A stretch of 64,000 nucleotides of DNA, from contig CAWGKW010000002.1 of assembly GCA_963823275.1 (NCBI GenBank), positions 868,001 through 932,000 of the forward strand. Direction: 5' to 3'. Below are positions 30,345 through 40,931 of the stretch, piece by piece. The notes beneath the pieces are model-generated. The model did not search any database, was not told where the DNA came from, and saw only the letters and a list, made by a program, of their open reading frames with translations. The position numbers and the translations under genes were made by a program. The DNA is from RHKX01 sp963823275. Lineage in GTDB: Bacteria > Actinomycetota > Thermoleophilia > Solirubrobacterales > 70-9. The first letter of the stretch is position 1. Each line of letters starts with the position of its first letter.

Positions 30345-31337
30345 ATGTCGCAGATCCTGGCCATCGAGACCTCCTGCGACGACACCTGCGCCGCCGTTCT
30401 CGACGGTTCCCGGGTTCTCAGCAGCGTGATCTCCTCGCAGGCTGAGCTGCACGCGCGCTTCGGAGGGGTCGTCCCGGAGGTTGCCTCCCGCCGGCATCTG
30501 GAGCTGATCAACCCGGTGATCGAGTCGGCGCTGGAGGAAGCGGGATGCACGCTGGCGGAGGTTGACGCGATCGCGGTCACCGTCAAACCCGGATTGATCG
30601 GAGCACTGCTGGTCGGGGTGAACTCGGCCAAGGCTCTGGCCGCGGCGACCGGCAAGCCGCTGATTGCCGTCGACCACCTGCAGGGCCACGTGGCCGCGGC
30701 CTTCCTGGAGCCGGATCCGCTCGAGCCGCCGTTTCTGGCTCTGATCGCCAGTGGGGGTCACACGCTGCTCGCGGAGGTGCGCGATCACGAATCCCATCGC
30801 ATCGCCGGCCAGACCCTCGACGATGCCGCCGGTGAGGCGCTCGACAAGGCCGCGCGGTTGCTCGGCCTCGGCTATCCCGGCGGCCCGGCGATCCAGCGGG
30901 AGGCCGAGGCGGGCGATGGGGACGCGTTCGCCTTTCCGATCGCGATGAGCCAAGGGGGCGGCTTGGACTTCAGCTTCAGCGGTCTCAAGACCGCCCTGGT
31001 CTACGCGGTCGCCAAACTCGATCCAGACGAGGTCCTCAGGCGGCGTGCCGACCTGGCCGCGAGCTTTCAGGGTGCGGTGGTCGGGCAGCTGGTCGCGAAG
31101 CTGCGCCGGGCACTGGATGACGGCGGTTGGGATGCCGTGGCGTTGGGAGGAGGGGTGGCGGCCAACTCGCTGCTGCGGAAGCGTGCGACCGAGCTCTGCG
31201 AGTCGAGGGGCGTGCGGCTGAAGTTGGTGGCTCCCGCCCTGTGTACCGACAACGCCGCGATGATCGCCTCGGCGGCGCGGTTCGGGCAGCCGCTCGCCTA
31301 TCCGGAGTACCTCGATCTCGATGCGGCGCCCCGCTGA
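30345..31337 (+). CDS. tsaD: tRNA N6-adenosine threonylcarbamoyltransferase
   Basis: TsaD is the catalytic ASKHA-fold metalloenzyme of t6A synthesis. It has the ILAIETSCDDT start, the metal-binding HLQGH (His111, His115), SGGHTLL (136-142), the LDDAAGEALDKAARLLGLGYPGG segment, GLDFSFSGLKTAL and the third metal ligand in CTDNAAMIA. At 330 aa it has the usual length. It follows rimI after 9 bases. Together with tsaE, tsaB and rimI it forms the complete cluster except tsaC, which is not in this window. Confidence 0.97.
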   Translation: MSQILAIETSCDDTCAAVLDGSRVLSSVISSQAELHARFGGVVPEVASRRHLELINPVIESALEEAGCTLAEVDAIAVTVKPGLIGALLVGVNSAKALAAATGKPLIAVDHLQGHVAAAFLEPDPLEPPFLALIASGGHTLLAEVRDHESHRIAGQTLDDAAGEALDKAARLLGLGYPGGPAIQREAEAGDGDAFAFPIAMSQGGGLDFSFSGLKTALVYAVAKLDPDEVLRRRADLAASFQGAVVGQLVAKLRRALDDGGWDAVALGGGVAANSLLRKRATELCESRGVRLKLVAPALCTDNAAMIASAARFGQPLAYPEYLDLDAAPR

Positions 31338-31345
31338 GCACTTCC

Positions 31346-31603
31346 TTGAGTCCCGCCGACGTCGTCACGCTGTACGGCCGCCCCGGCTGCCATCTCTGCG
31401 AGGAGGCCCGCGCTGGCCTGGCGAAGATGCTGGGAAACGGCCTCGCCTTCGAGCTCCGTGAGGTCGACATCGAGGCCGATGAAGAGCTCCATCGCCGGCT
31501 GCTCGAGCTGATCCCCGTGATCGAGGTGAACGGCGCCCGCGTCAGCGAGTTGATCTTCGAGCCCGACGCCGTACTCGCCGGGCTCGATACCTTTCCCCCG
31601 TGA
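31346..31603 (+). CDS. Glutaredoxin-like protein (DUF836 type)
   Basis: This small thioredoxin-fold protein (about 85 aa) has the redox motif RPGCHLCEEA, with Cys15 and Cys18, the strand VDIEADEELHRR, and the cis-Pro loop LIPVIEVNG. It belongs to the YfcG/DUF836 group of glutaredoxin-like proteins. No ATG is available; TTG at 31346, 8 bases after the tsaD stop, is the best start. Its end overlaps the rex start (GTGA). Adjacency to rex suggests a redox theme, but the partner protein is unknown. Confidence 0.85.
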   Translation: MSPADVVTLYGRPGCHLCEEARAGLAKMLGNGLAFELREVDIEADEELHRRLLELIPVIEVNGARVSELIFEPDAVLAGLDTFPP

Positions 31604-32277
31604 GCGCGCGGCGCACCACCGATCCATCCGCAGCCGGCGTGAACCGCAACGGGCTCGGCTCCGATCGCCTTTCGCTTGGGGTCGCGGCTCGGTTGGCCCG
31701 CTATCTGCAGGTCCTGATCCAGGCTCGAAAGATGGGCCGCGAGACGATCTCATCCCAGGACCTGGCCTCCTGGACTCACGTCAACTCAACCCAGATCCGG
31801 CGTGATCTCTCGGGTTTCGGCAAGTTCGGCAAGCGTGGGGTCGGCTACAACGTGGACTTTCTCGTCGGGGAGATCCGCAAGATCCTGAGAACCTCGGGCA
31901 AGCACAACATCGCCCTGTTCGGCGCCGGCCACCTCGGCCAGGCCATCGCGACCTCCGACGTCTTCGCCGACCACGGGTTCAGGATCGTCTCGATCTTCGA
32001 CGTCTCGCCGAAGCTCGCCGGCAAGAAGGTCGGAGGCGTCAAGGTGCAGCCACTCGAGGAGCTCGAGTCCTCGGTGAGCTCCGAGGACGTCGTCGTGGGC
32101 GTGCTCGCGGTTCCCGCCGACGCCGCCCAGGAGGTCGCCGACCGCCTCGTGGAGGCGGGGGTGAAGGTGATCTTCAACTACTCCGAGCAGCTGCTCGACG
32201 TCCCGCCCGAGGTCACAGTTCACACGTCGAGTCCGGCGGTCGACCTGCTGTACGCACTTTACTTCTACCTGGCGTGA
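31600..32277 (+). CDS. rex: Redox-sensing transcriptional repressor Rex
   Basis: Rex senses the NADH/NAD+ ratio and represses respiratory and fermentative genes when NADH is low. The N-terminal winged helix has RLARYLQVLIQA, ISSQDLASWTHVNSTQIRRD and the GFGKFGKRGVGYNVDFL linker that is diagnostic for Rex. The Rossmann domain starts ALFGAGHLGQAI. The C-terminal swap helix ends SSPAVDLLYALYFYLA. 225 aa is normal. It has the four-base GTGA overlap with the glutaredoxin-like gene. Confidence 0.96.
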   Translation: MSARRTTDPSAAGVNRNGLGSDRLSLGVAARLARYLQVLIQARKMGRETISSQDLASWTHVNSTQIRRDLSGFGKFGKRGVGYNVDFLVGEIRKILRTSGKHNIALFGAGHLGQAIATSDVFADHGFRIVSIFDVSPKLAGKKVGGVKVQPLEELESSVSSEDVVVGVLAVPADAAQEVADRLVEAGVKVIFNYSEQLLDVPPEVTVHTSSPAVDLLYALYFYLA

Positions 32278-32284
32278 GCGATCG

Positions 32285-33463
32285 ATGAACGCGGTTCGAG
32301 ATGAGAGTCTCGACCTCGAAAGCGCGCGGGTGCGGTTCGAGGAGTCGACGGATTTCACGCTCGCCGTCGAGGAGGAGTTCGCGATCCTCGACCCGGAGAC
32401 GCTCGACCTCGCACATGGCTTCGAGCGGATGTTCGCCGACGCTCAGCGTGACCCGATCCTGGCTGATTCCCTGCGTGGGGAGCTGATCGACACCGAGGTG
32501 GAGATTCGTTCGGGACGCTCCGAGAGCTTCGCCGAAATGCTGCAGCGACAGGGCGAGGTACGGAGGCGCCTCTTCGATCTCGCCGATCGCCACGGCAGGG
32601 CGCTGGCGGCGTGCGGAACCCACCCCTGGGCCAACTACCTCGACCAGGCGATCATCGATACCCCTCACTACCGCCGTCTGCGGGCCGAGCTCGGCTGGGT
32701 CGCCCAGCGCAACAACTCCTGGAGCCTGCATGTGCACGTCGGCGTGCGCGGCGCCGATCGCGCGATCGCGGTCTGCGATCACCTCCGCAACGAACTGCCG
32801 ACACTGCTTGCGATCTCGGCCAACTCGACCTTCCTCGATGCGGCCGACACGGGCCTGCACTCGGTGCGTAGCCAGATCTTCACCCGCACCTTCCCGCGCT
32901 GCGGGATCCACGATCCGTTCGGCGACTGGAGCACCTATGCCGATTTCGTCGATCTGCTCGAGCGCACCGATTCGATCGTCGAATCGACCCAGCTCTGGTG
33001 GAGCGTCCGGCCCCATCACAGCTTCGGGACCGTGGAGGTCCGCATCTGTGACGCGCAGAGCGACGGCCACGCCTCCTATGCGCTCGCGGGCCTGATGATC
33101 GCATCCGTGGCTCAGGCCGCGCTCGACTACGACGCCGGAAGGCTCACACCGCCGCTGCGGGCCCGGGAGGTCGAGGAGAACCTCTGGCGGGCGATCAGGC
33201 ACGGCCTCGACGGCCGCATGATCGACTTCGAGCGGGGGACCGAGATCCCGACCACCGAGGCGGCCGAGCGGTTGGTGGCATGGACCGCTCCCGCCCGCGA
33301 GATGCTCGGGATCGATCTCCGTGCTCTGGCCGCGGGCGGCGAGCGCCCCAACGGCGCCCAGTGCTCACGGGCGGCGCTGGCCGGGGGAGCGACGATTCCC
33401 GAGATCTATCGTGAGGCGGTCGATCTGACTCGAGAGACCTACACGACGACGGACACGAAGTAA
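32285..33463 (+). CDS. YbdK-type carboxylate-amine ligase (GCS2 family)
   Basis: This ATP-dependent ligase belongs to the glutamate-cysteine ligase family 2. The ATP-grasp-like start FTLAVEEEFAILDPETLDLAHG, with its run of metal-binding Glu, is clear. Further motifs are LIDTEVEIRSGRSESF, the substrate segment NNSWSLHVHVGVRG, TFLDAADTGLHSVRS and TVEVRICDAQSD. At 392 aa it has the size of YbdK, which has only weak Glu-Cys ligase activity. Actinobacteria with mycothiol or ergothioneine use relatives such as EgtA, so the true product is open. It lies 7 bases after rex. Confidence 0.88.
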   Translation: MNAVRDESLDLESARVRFEESTDFTLAVEEEFAILDPETLDLAHGFERMFADAQRDPILADSLRGELIDTEVEIRSGRSESFAEMLQRQGEVRRRLFDLADRHGRALAACGTHPWANYLDQAIIDTPHYRRLRAELGWVAQRNNSWSLHVHVGVRGADRAIAVCDHLRNELPTLLAISANSTFLDAADTGLHSVRSQIFTRTFPRCGIHDPFGDWSTYADFVDLLERTDSIVESTQLWWSVRPHHSFGTVEVRICDAQSDGHASYALAGLMIASVAQAALDYDAGRLTPPLRAREVEENLWRAIRHGLDGRMIDFERGTEIPTTEAAERLVAWTAPAREMLGIDLRALAAGGERPNGAQCSRAALAGGATIPEIYREAVDLTRETYTTTDTK

Positions 33464-33466
33464 GGT
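33461..33466 (+). promoter_or_regulatory. -10 element of the 33473 gene, leaderless start
   Basis: TAAGGT, which includes the stop codon of the upstream ligase gene, ends 6 bases before the ATG at 33473. It suggests a separate leaderless transcript for that gene. Confidence 0.4.
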
Positions 33467-33472
33467 CCGGGC

Positions 33473-33994
33473 ATGAGCGAAGAGCAGAGCGATACGCCGT
33501 CGGAAGCACCGCAACCAGCGCCGGGAGATCCCGATGCGGAGCAGATCAGCCCCGAGCAGGAGGAGATGCTTCGCCAGATGGAGGAGGAGATGCGCAAGGT
33601 CCGGGTCCAGGACCTCGTCGCGCAGAGCGTCGTCAGCATCCTCAACCTCTCCTACCGGCGGATCGCCAAGGAGGACGAGCGGGACCTCGAGCAGGCCCGG
33701 GTCGGGATCGAGGCGATCCGCGGGATGGTCGAGGTGCTCGATCCCGAGTCGCAGCGGGAGATCAAGAACGCCCTCTCCCAGGTCCAGGTTCTCTACGCCC
33801 AGCAGGTGGGTGAGAGTGGCGGGGGCGGACCCGATCAACCTGGCGCGCCGGCGGCGCCCAGGAGGCGCCCCGCGGCCCTCACCGGGCCTCTGGACCCCGG
33901 GTTCCGACTGAGGATCGCCGGAGCCGAATCGCGCTCCGCCGCCGGCTCTGGGTATGCTGGCCCGGCTTTTCGAAGCCGCCCCGGCATATCTTGA
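33473..33994 (+). CDS. DUF1844-like conserved hypothetical protein (3' end uncertain)
   Basis: The protein has an acidic start, then a helical core (RKVRVQDLVAQSVVSILNL, RRIAKEDERDLEQARVGIEAI, SQREIKNALSQVQVLYAQQ) that resembles small DUF1844-type proteins of actinobacteria. Its function is unknown. The Pro/Arg-rich end read to 33994 is doubtful because that stop lies inside the loop of a strong hairpin; one frame over, the sequence gives PSPGLWTPGSD and a TGA at 33909-33911, a more natural end. A one-base error near 33880 is likely. It is the last gene before hppA. Confidence 0.7.
   Translation: MSEEQSDTPSEAPQPAPGDPDAEQISPEQEEMLRQMEEEMRKVRVQDLVAQSVVSILNLSYRRIAKEDERDLEQARVGIEAIRGMVEVLDPESQREIKNALSQVQVLYAQQVGESGGGGPDQPGAPAAPRRRPAALTGPLDPGFRLRIAGAESRSAAGSGYAGPAFRSRPGIS
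33953..33958 (+). promoter_or_regulatory. Possible hppA -10 element
   Basis: TATGCT would start transcription near 33965, giving hppA a leader of about 75 bases with a hairpin and a Shine-Dalgarno sequence. No convincing -35 is visible. Confidence 0.4.
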
Positions 33995-34006
33995 GGGGGC
34001 GGCTTC
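33972..34006 (+). promoter_or_regulatory. Hairpin in the hppA leader (regulatory hairpin or upstream terminator)
   Basis: An 11-bp stem (33972-33982 with 33996-34006; GAAGCCGCCCC paired with GGGGCGGCTTC) has a 13-base loop. It could terminate the upstream gene or form part of the hppA leader. The hppA ribosome-binding site starts 20 bases later. Confidence 0.55.
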
Positions 34007-34040
34007 TTCGTGAGTCCACATCGATGGAGGGAAACGAACC

Positions 34041-36113
<2,073 letters not shown>

Positions 36114-36529
36114 CCACCGCGTTCGGCGGCCTCCGCGCGCGCCTGACGGCACCCGGCGCCCGCCCCCGTGCAACCAGCACGAGGGCGGTCACCGGCCACC
36201 GTCGGCCACCCGCGGAGGCTCGCCGAGCCGCGGTGGTCGGCAGCACCTGAAAACCTCGCCTTCGGCGTTTTTGTGGACGGTCCCGGGGACGCTTCCCCCG
36301 GGCCTGTCTCACGAATAGGTGGCCGAGGCCCAGGGAAGGTCCACCTTCCACCGTGGGATGCACGAGTGACTGCGGCAAGGGAAAGAGATCTGGAGGGACC
36401 CGGGGAGGCGCTCCCGGGACCGTCCCAAGCGAGGCCGCAGGCCTGGTCCCGGGAGTGACTGCCCCCGGGTCCCCCGAGGACTGGTCCCGAGAGCGTCTCC
36501 CCGCGGACCGGGCCTGCGATCCTGATCTG
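36114..36529. other. 416-base intergenic region with four CCCGGG-type palindromes
   Basis: I see no convincing gene here: the open frames are Arg/Pro/Gly-rich and change with the strand. A short hairpin with T run (around 36257-36272, CGCCTTCGGCG then TTTTT) may terminate hppA. Further on, four imperfect palindromes share a GGTCCCGGG-like arm (near 36279-36304, 36395-36422, 36435-36462 and 36483-36509). They could be nested terminators or a structured leader for the following transport genes. Confidence 0.5.
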
Positions 36530-36757
36530 GTGGCACCCAAGCGAGAACGCACCCTCTACGAGATCTCCAGCAGCATCTTCGCGGTGGTCGTGATCGTCTT
36601 CGCCGTCGGCGGGATGCTCCTGGTGGGCCTCGGGGCGACGGGACCGATCTCACCCGAGTTCGGGATCTGCGTCCTCTTTCTGCTGCTCGGCCTCGGCCGC
36701 CTCTACCTCGGCCTCGTGCGTGGCAACGAGGGGGCCGAGGACGAGCCCCATCACTGA
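36530..36757 (+). CDS. Small two-helix membrane protein, copy 1
   Basis: This 75-aa protein has two hydrophobic segments (about residues 15-34, FAVVVIVFAVGGMLLVGLG, and 42-62, FGICVLFLLLGLGRLYLGL) and an acidic tail. It is similar in layout to the product of 38737-38931 (helix 2 ends GLGRLYLGLVRG here and IGTARLYLSQRS there). Each small gene stands 10-35 bases before an APC-UspA permease gene. It may be an accessory subunit of that permease; this is inferred only from the repeated arrangement. The GTG at 36530 is preferred because the frame further upstream is palindrome-rich non-coding sequence. Confidence 0.65.
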   Translation: MAPKRERTLYEISSSIFAVVVIVFAVGGMLLVGLGATGPISPEFGICVLFLLLGLGRLYLGLVRGNEGAEDEPHH

Positions 36758-36774
36758 TCGCCCTGTCGCGGTCG

Positions 36775-36780
36775 TATAGT
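36775..36780 (+). promoter_or_regulatory. Possible -10 element of APC-UspA copy 1
   Basis: TATAGT ends 10 bases before the ATG at 36791. The spacing is slightly longer than in the other leaderless genes in this window, but the hexamer is close to consensus. Confidence 0.45.
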
Positions 36781-36790
36781 CGCGCTCCGG

Positions 36791-38683
36791 ATGGCTCTAC
36801 GCGTTCCCCGCGATCAATCCCTGCAGCGCGTTCACGGCGTCGGCTCCCTGTTCAGCGCCGCCTATGGGAACGTCGGGTCATCGATCTACTACGCGCTCGG
36901 GGTCGTCGCCGCTTTCGCGCTCGGACTGACGCCCCTCGCCTTCGTAATCTCGGGCCTGATCTTCGTCTGTACGGCCGCCACGTACGTCGAGGGGACGGTG
37001 ATGTTTCCGGAGGCCGGCGGCTCCGCCAGCTTCGCCCGCCACGCGTTCAACGAGCTGGTCAGCTTCATCGCGGGCTGGGGCCAGATGCTCAACTACATCA
37101 TCACGGTCGCGATCTCGGCCTTCTTCGTTCCCCACTACCTGGGGGTCTTCTGGGAGCCGCTGCGGACCAGCCCGGGCGACATCATCGCCGGCATCGTCCT
37201 GATCGCCGCCCTCGCGGCCCTCAACATCAAGGGAACCCAGGAGTCGGCAAGGCTCAACCTCGTGCTCGCCGATCGGCGACCTCGCCACGCAGGTCCTTCT
37301 GGTCATCGTCGGCATGGCGTTGGTCTTCAGCCCGGACACGCTGATCGGCAACATCGATCTCGGAGTGGCGCCGACCTGGGGGGACTTCGCGCTCGGGATC
37401 GCGCTCGGGATGATCGCCTACACGGGCATCGAGACGATCTCGAACATGTCGGAGGAGGCGATCGAGCCGGAGAAGTCCATTCCCCGGGGCACCGGTTTCG
37501 TCGTCTTGGCGGTGCTGGGGCTCTACGCCCTGCTGCCGATCGTCGCGCTCTCGGCCATGCCCGTGACCCTCGGCCCCGACGGCTACACGACTGAGCTGGG
37601 GACCACGTACGCGAGCGATCCCGTGCTCGGGATCGTCGAGAACCTCGGCCTTGGCGCCGGCCTCACCGACGCTCTCGGGTCTACGTCGGAATCCTCGCAG
37701 CGGTGATCCTTGTCATCGCGACGAACGCCGGCATGATCGGCGTCTCACGCCTGACCTTTTCGATGGGCCAGCATCGGCAGCTTCCCGAGCGCCTGCGACA
37801 GGTTCATCCGAAGTATCGGACGCCCCACGTCGCGATCATCACGTTCTCGATCATCGCCTCCCTCGCCCTGCTTCCGGGGCAGGCCGACCTGCTCGCGACG
37901 ATGTATTCCTTCGGCGCGATGCTGTCATTCACGATCGCGCATGTTGCGATCCTGTGGATGCGGAGGCGGCAAGCAGGGGTCGAGCGAAAGTGGAAACCCC
38001 CGGGTGAGATACGAGTTGCCGGCGTCGAAATTCCGCTGACCGCGATTCTCGGCGGCCTCGGCACGTTCGCGGCCTGGGTCGTCGTGATGGTGATGAACCC
38101 GGCGACGATGGCGATCGGCCTGGGGTGGATGTTGCTGGGCGCTGCTGTCTACGTCCTCTACCGGCGCAGTCAGAACCTGCCGATCAAGAAGACCGTCAAG
38201 GTCGTCCTGCCGGAACCGCTGAATGTCGAGGAGGTCGAATACCGGTCGGTTCTCGTCCCGTTCGAGGACGACCCGTTCTCGGCGGCGACGATCGGAACGG
38301 CCGCTCGCCTAGCCGCCCGAAAGCGGCGCGGAATCCACGTCATCTCGCTGCTCAACGTGCCCGCCCACCTGCCGATCAACGCCCCACTGCCGGCTCAGCA
38401 GGAGCGGGCGCAGGCGAAGATCGAGCGGGCCAAGCTGATCGGCGGCCGCCGGGTGACCGGACACGTGCAGCGAATCCGACCGGGCCAGGCCTCGAAGGCG
38501 ATCATCGAGGAGGCCGTCGAAATCGAGGCGGTCGCGATCGTCATGCAGCTCACCTACCGCAACGGCACCCCGCTCTACGGGAAGACGCTGCAGGGAGTTC
38601 TCGGCAACCGACCGTGCCGGGTCGTCGTTGCTGCCGATCCGATTGGTGAGGGGGCCGACCAGCCGGCCGCCGTAGCGGTTTGA
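36791..38683 (+). CDS. APC-superfamily permease fused to UspA domain, copy 1 (frameshifts near 37270 and 37685)
   Basis: This membrane transporter has about 630 aa. The N-terminal two thirds have 12 hydrophobic segments, with the APC-type first helix SLFSAAYGNVGSSIYYALG, a conserved FVCTAATYVEG and SFARHAFNELVSFIAGWGQM. The last third is a cytoplasmic universal-stress-protein domain (YRSVLVPFEDDPFSAATIG ... VLGNRPCRVVVAAD). Substrate assignment is open; APC members related to KimA move K+, and TrkA-type genes follow here. The frame breaks at LNLVLA-(shift)-GDLATQVLLVIVG and at LTDAL-(shift)-YVGILAAVILVIATNAG. The two shifts cancel, and the parts join without missing sequence, as expected for base-calling errors. 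Confidence 0.85.
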
Positions 38684-38722
38684 GCTGGAGCCAAGCGGAC
38701 GTGCGAGCCGGGGGGCGGCAAC

Positions 38723-38728
38723 TACAAT
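38723..38728 (+). promoter_or_regulatory. -10 element of small protein copy 2
   Basis: TACAAT ends 8 bases before the ATG at 38737, the usual layout of leaderless genes here. It suggests that the second transporter pair has its own promoter. Confidence 0.5.
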
Positions 38729-38736
38729 CGCGGCCG

Positions 38737-38931
38737 ATGGCGTCCCGGGAGCGGATCGGTTCGAGCGGTACCAAGGTGCTCTCGTCGCTGATCCTCGTTC
38801 TCGGCCTGATCATCGTCGTCAGGACTGCGATCGCGGGCGGCGGGCCCCTCTCCGTCGGGGTGCTGATCGGCGCCATCTTCGTCGCGATCGGAACCGCTCG
38901 CCTCTACCTGTCGCAGCGGTCGTCACATTGA
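38737..38931 (+). CDS. Small two-helix membrane protein, copy 2
   Basis: This 64-aa protein has two hydrophobic segments (VLSSLILVLGLIIVVRTAI and LSVGVLIGAIFVAIGTARLYL). It looks like a divergent copy of the 36530-36757 protein and, like it, directly precedes an APC-UspA permease gene, here by 10 bases. The ATG at 38737 is supported by a TACAAT element 8 bases upstream. Its function is unknown. Confidence 0.7.
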   Translation: MASRERIGSSGTKVLSSLILVLGLIIVVRTAIAGGGPLSVGVLIGAIFVAIGTARLYLSQRSSH

Positions 38932-38941
38932 GCGGCGAGCG

Positions 38942-40885
38942 ATGAAGGACCGCCGCGTGGCGAGGCCGGCGGTCGGTCGGCGATTCCTCGGGGTGCCCTG
39001 GCTCTGGGCCGTTGCCCACTCGGCCGTCGCATTCTCGATCTACTACTCGCTCGGAGTGGTCTCCGAACACGCCCTCGCGCTCACTCCGGTGATCTTCGGC
39101 GTTGCCGGGCTCATCTACATCCTGACGACGATGACCTACGTCGAGGGCGGAGCGATGTTCCGGGAGCGCGGTGGGTCCAACACCCTCGCCCGCCACGCCT
39201 TCAACGAGGTCGTCAGCTTCGTCGCCGGCTGGGCGATCCTGATCGACTACGTGATCGTGATCGCGCTTGCGGCGGTCACCATTCCTCACTACCTGGAGCC
39301 GATCTCCTCCAGTCTGTCGAGCGGCACCGGGGAGCAGGTCGTCGCCGTCGCCGCAGTGGCAGCGGTTGCCGTCGTCAACATCATCGGCTTCACCGGAAGT
39401 GGCCGGCAGGGGCTGCTCGTCGCCCTGACCGCCGCCGACCTGTTGCTGCAGTTCTCGCTTATCGTCGTCGGCTTGATCGTGGTCTGGGACCCGGGCGCAT
39501 TGACGAGTCAACTGGACCTGTTCGTTTCGCCGGGCATCGAGGACATCGCCACCGCTCTGGTCATCTCGATGGTCGCCCTGGCCGGGATCGAGGCGGCCTC
39601 CGACCTTGCCCCTGACCTGGCGTGGCGTGGCGAGGACCTTCGTAACGTCCTGCGGGCAGGGGCTTTCGTGGTGCCCTTCGTCTACGTCGGGATGTCCCTG
39701 GTGGCGCTGATGGCCCTTCCCGTCGTTGACGGTCCCGACGGCCCGCAGACCGCTCTCGCTACGACCTTCGTGGATGCGCCGGTGCTGGGGGTGACCGCGG
39801 CTTTCGAGCCCCCATGGCTCTCCGACGCCTTTGAGTGGGCCGTCGTCTTGATTGCACCAGCCGTCCTCCTCTTCGCCGCCAACGTGACGATGCTGGGCCT
39901 CTCCCGCCACGTCTACGTGCTGGCGACCAACCGGCAGATCCCGAGCTGGCTCGGCAAGCTCGGCGGCCGCCGGTCGACCCCACATGTCGCGATCCTGATC
40001 GCGGCCGCGATCTCGGTCGGGCTGGTCCTGCCCGGTGACGTCGACCTGCTCGCCGGCGTCTTCGCGTTCGGCGCGACCCTTGCGATCTCGATCGCTCATC
40101 TCTCGCTGATCAGGCTGCGATTCACCGACCCCGATCGCGCACGCCCCTACTCGGTCCCGTTCGGGATCAACGTCCGCGGTACGGCCGTTCCGGTACCGGC
40201 TGTGATCGGACTTACGCTGACCGGCGCCGGTCTGCTCTCGCTGGTGATTCTCCACGGCGCCGCCTTCTGGGTCGGCGGCGCCTGGATGATCTTCGGGCTC
40301 GTCTCCTATTTCATCTACCGGCGGGTGGTGGAGGGGCTGCCGCTGAGCTCCCGGGTATCGGTACCCGAGCAGGCGTTGCTCAAGCATCAGCCCGACGTCG
40401 AGCTCGACAGCGTCCTCGTCCCGGTCCAAGGTGCGGGCAAGCTCGACGACGACATCGTCTCGACAGCCTGCAGGCTCGCCGAGTCGAATCCGCTCGAGGG
40501 CCAGAGCCGGCCGCGCGTGGAGCTCCTCTACGTCATCGATCTGCCGCTGACCGTCCCGCTGACCGGCCCGATCCCCAGCCAGCGGCTGGTCGACGCCGAG
40601 CGAACGCTGGCGCGGGCGATGGAGATCGCCGACGAGTACCCGGGGGTCGAGGCCGACTCCAGCTATGTGCTGGCTCGCAGCATCGGCAGGGCGATCGTCG
40701 ATGAGGCTCGCGAGCGCGCGGTCGAAGCGATCATCGTCGGCGGCGAGCCGCCGACGAGAATTCGCGGCGGTGCGGTGCTCGGCGGCGTGCGCGGCGCCAG
40801 GCCGGCCGAGGTGGGGCCGGTGACCGAGTACGTCCTGCGTAACGCTCCCTGTCGCGTGCTGTTGACCGCTCCTCCGGAGAGCTGA
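38942..40885 (+). CDS. APC-superfamily permease fused to UspA domain, copy 2
   Basis: This transporter is intact at 647 aa. The N-terminal part has about 12 membrane segments (WAVAHSAVAFSIYYSLGVV; MTYVEGGAMFRERGGS; LARHAFNEVVSFVAGWAIL), matching copy 1 helix by helix. The C-terminal UspA-like domain (LDSVLVPVQGAGKLDDDIV ... VTEYVLRNAPCRVLLTAPP) is more divergent and has an acidic insertion. The two copies lie in tandem with their small partner genes, so one is probably an old duplication of the other. A K+ or other cation transporter regulated by nucleotides through UspA and TrkA-type partners is the working inference. An amino acid permease is the alternative. Confidence 0.88.
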   Translation: MKDRRVARPAVGRRFLGVPWLWAVAHSAVAFSIYYSLGVVSEHALALTPVIFGVAGLIYILTTMTYVEGGAMFRERGGSNTLARHAFNEVVSFVAGWAILIDYVIVIALAAVTIPHYLEPISSSLSSGTGEQVVAVAAVAAVAVVNIIGFTGSGRQGLLVALTAADLLLQFSLIVVGLIVVWDPGALTSQLDLFVSPGIEDIATALVISMVALAGIEAASDLAPDLAWRGEDLRNVLRAGAFVVPFVYVGMSLVALMALPVVDGPDGPQTALATTFVDAPVLGVTAAFEPPWLSDAFEWAVVLIAPAVLLFAANVTMLGLSRHVYVLATNRQIPSWLGKLGGRRSTPHVAILIAAAISVGLVLPGDVDLLAGVFAFGATLAISIAHLSLIRLRFTDPDRARPYSVPFGINVRGTAVPVPAVIGLTLTGAGLLSLVILHGAAFWVGGAWMIFGLVSYFIYRRVVEGLPLSSRVSVPEQALLKHQPDVELDSVLVPVQGAGKLDDDIVSTACRLAESNPLEGQSRPRVELLYVIDLPLTVPLTGPIPSQRLVDAERTLARAMEIADEYPGVEADSSYVLARSIGRAIVDEARERAVEAIIVGGEPPTRIRGGAVLGGVRGARPAEVGPVTEYVLRNAPCRVLLTAPPES

Positions 40886-40918
40886 CCGGGCGCTGATCCG
40901 CCCGCTGCGGGTGCCGAC

Positions 40919-40924
40919 TAAGAT
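40919..40924 (+). promoter_or_regulatory. -10 element of the first TrkA-type gene, leaderless start
   Basis: TAAGAT ends 7 bases before the ATG at 40932. It fixes the start at that ATG instead of the GTG at 40911. Confidence 0.6.
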
Positions 40925-40931
40925 CGGCGTC

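Noticed and set aside
36114..36529. ydaO-type cyclic-di-AMP riboswitch before the K+-transport-like genes
   Set aside because: I looked for the conserved ydaO core sequences and did not find them. Only unrelated palindromes are visible.
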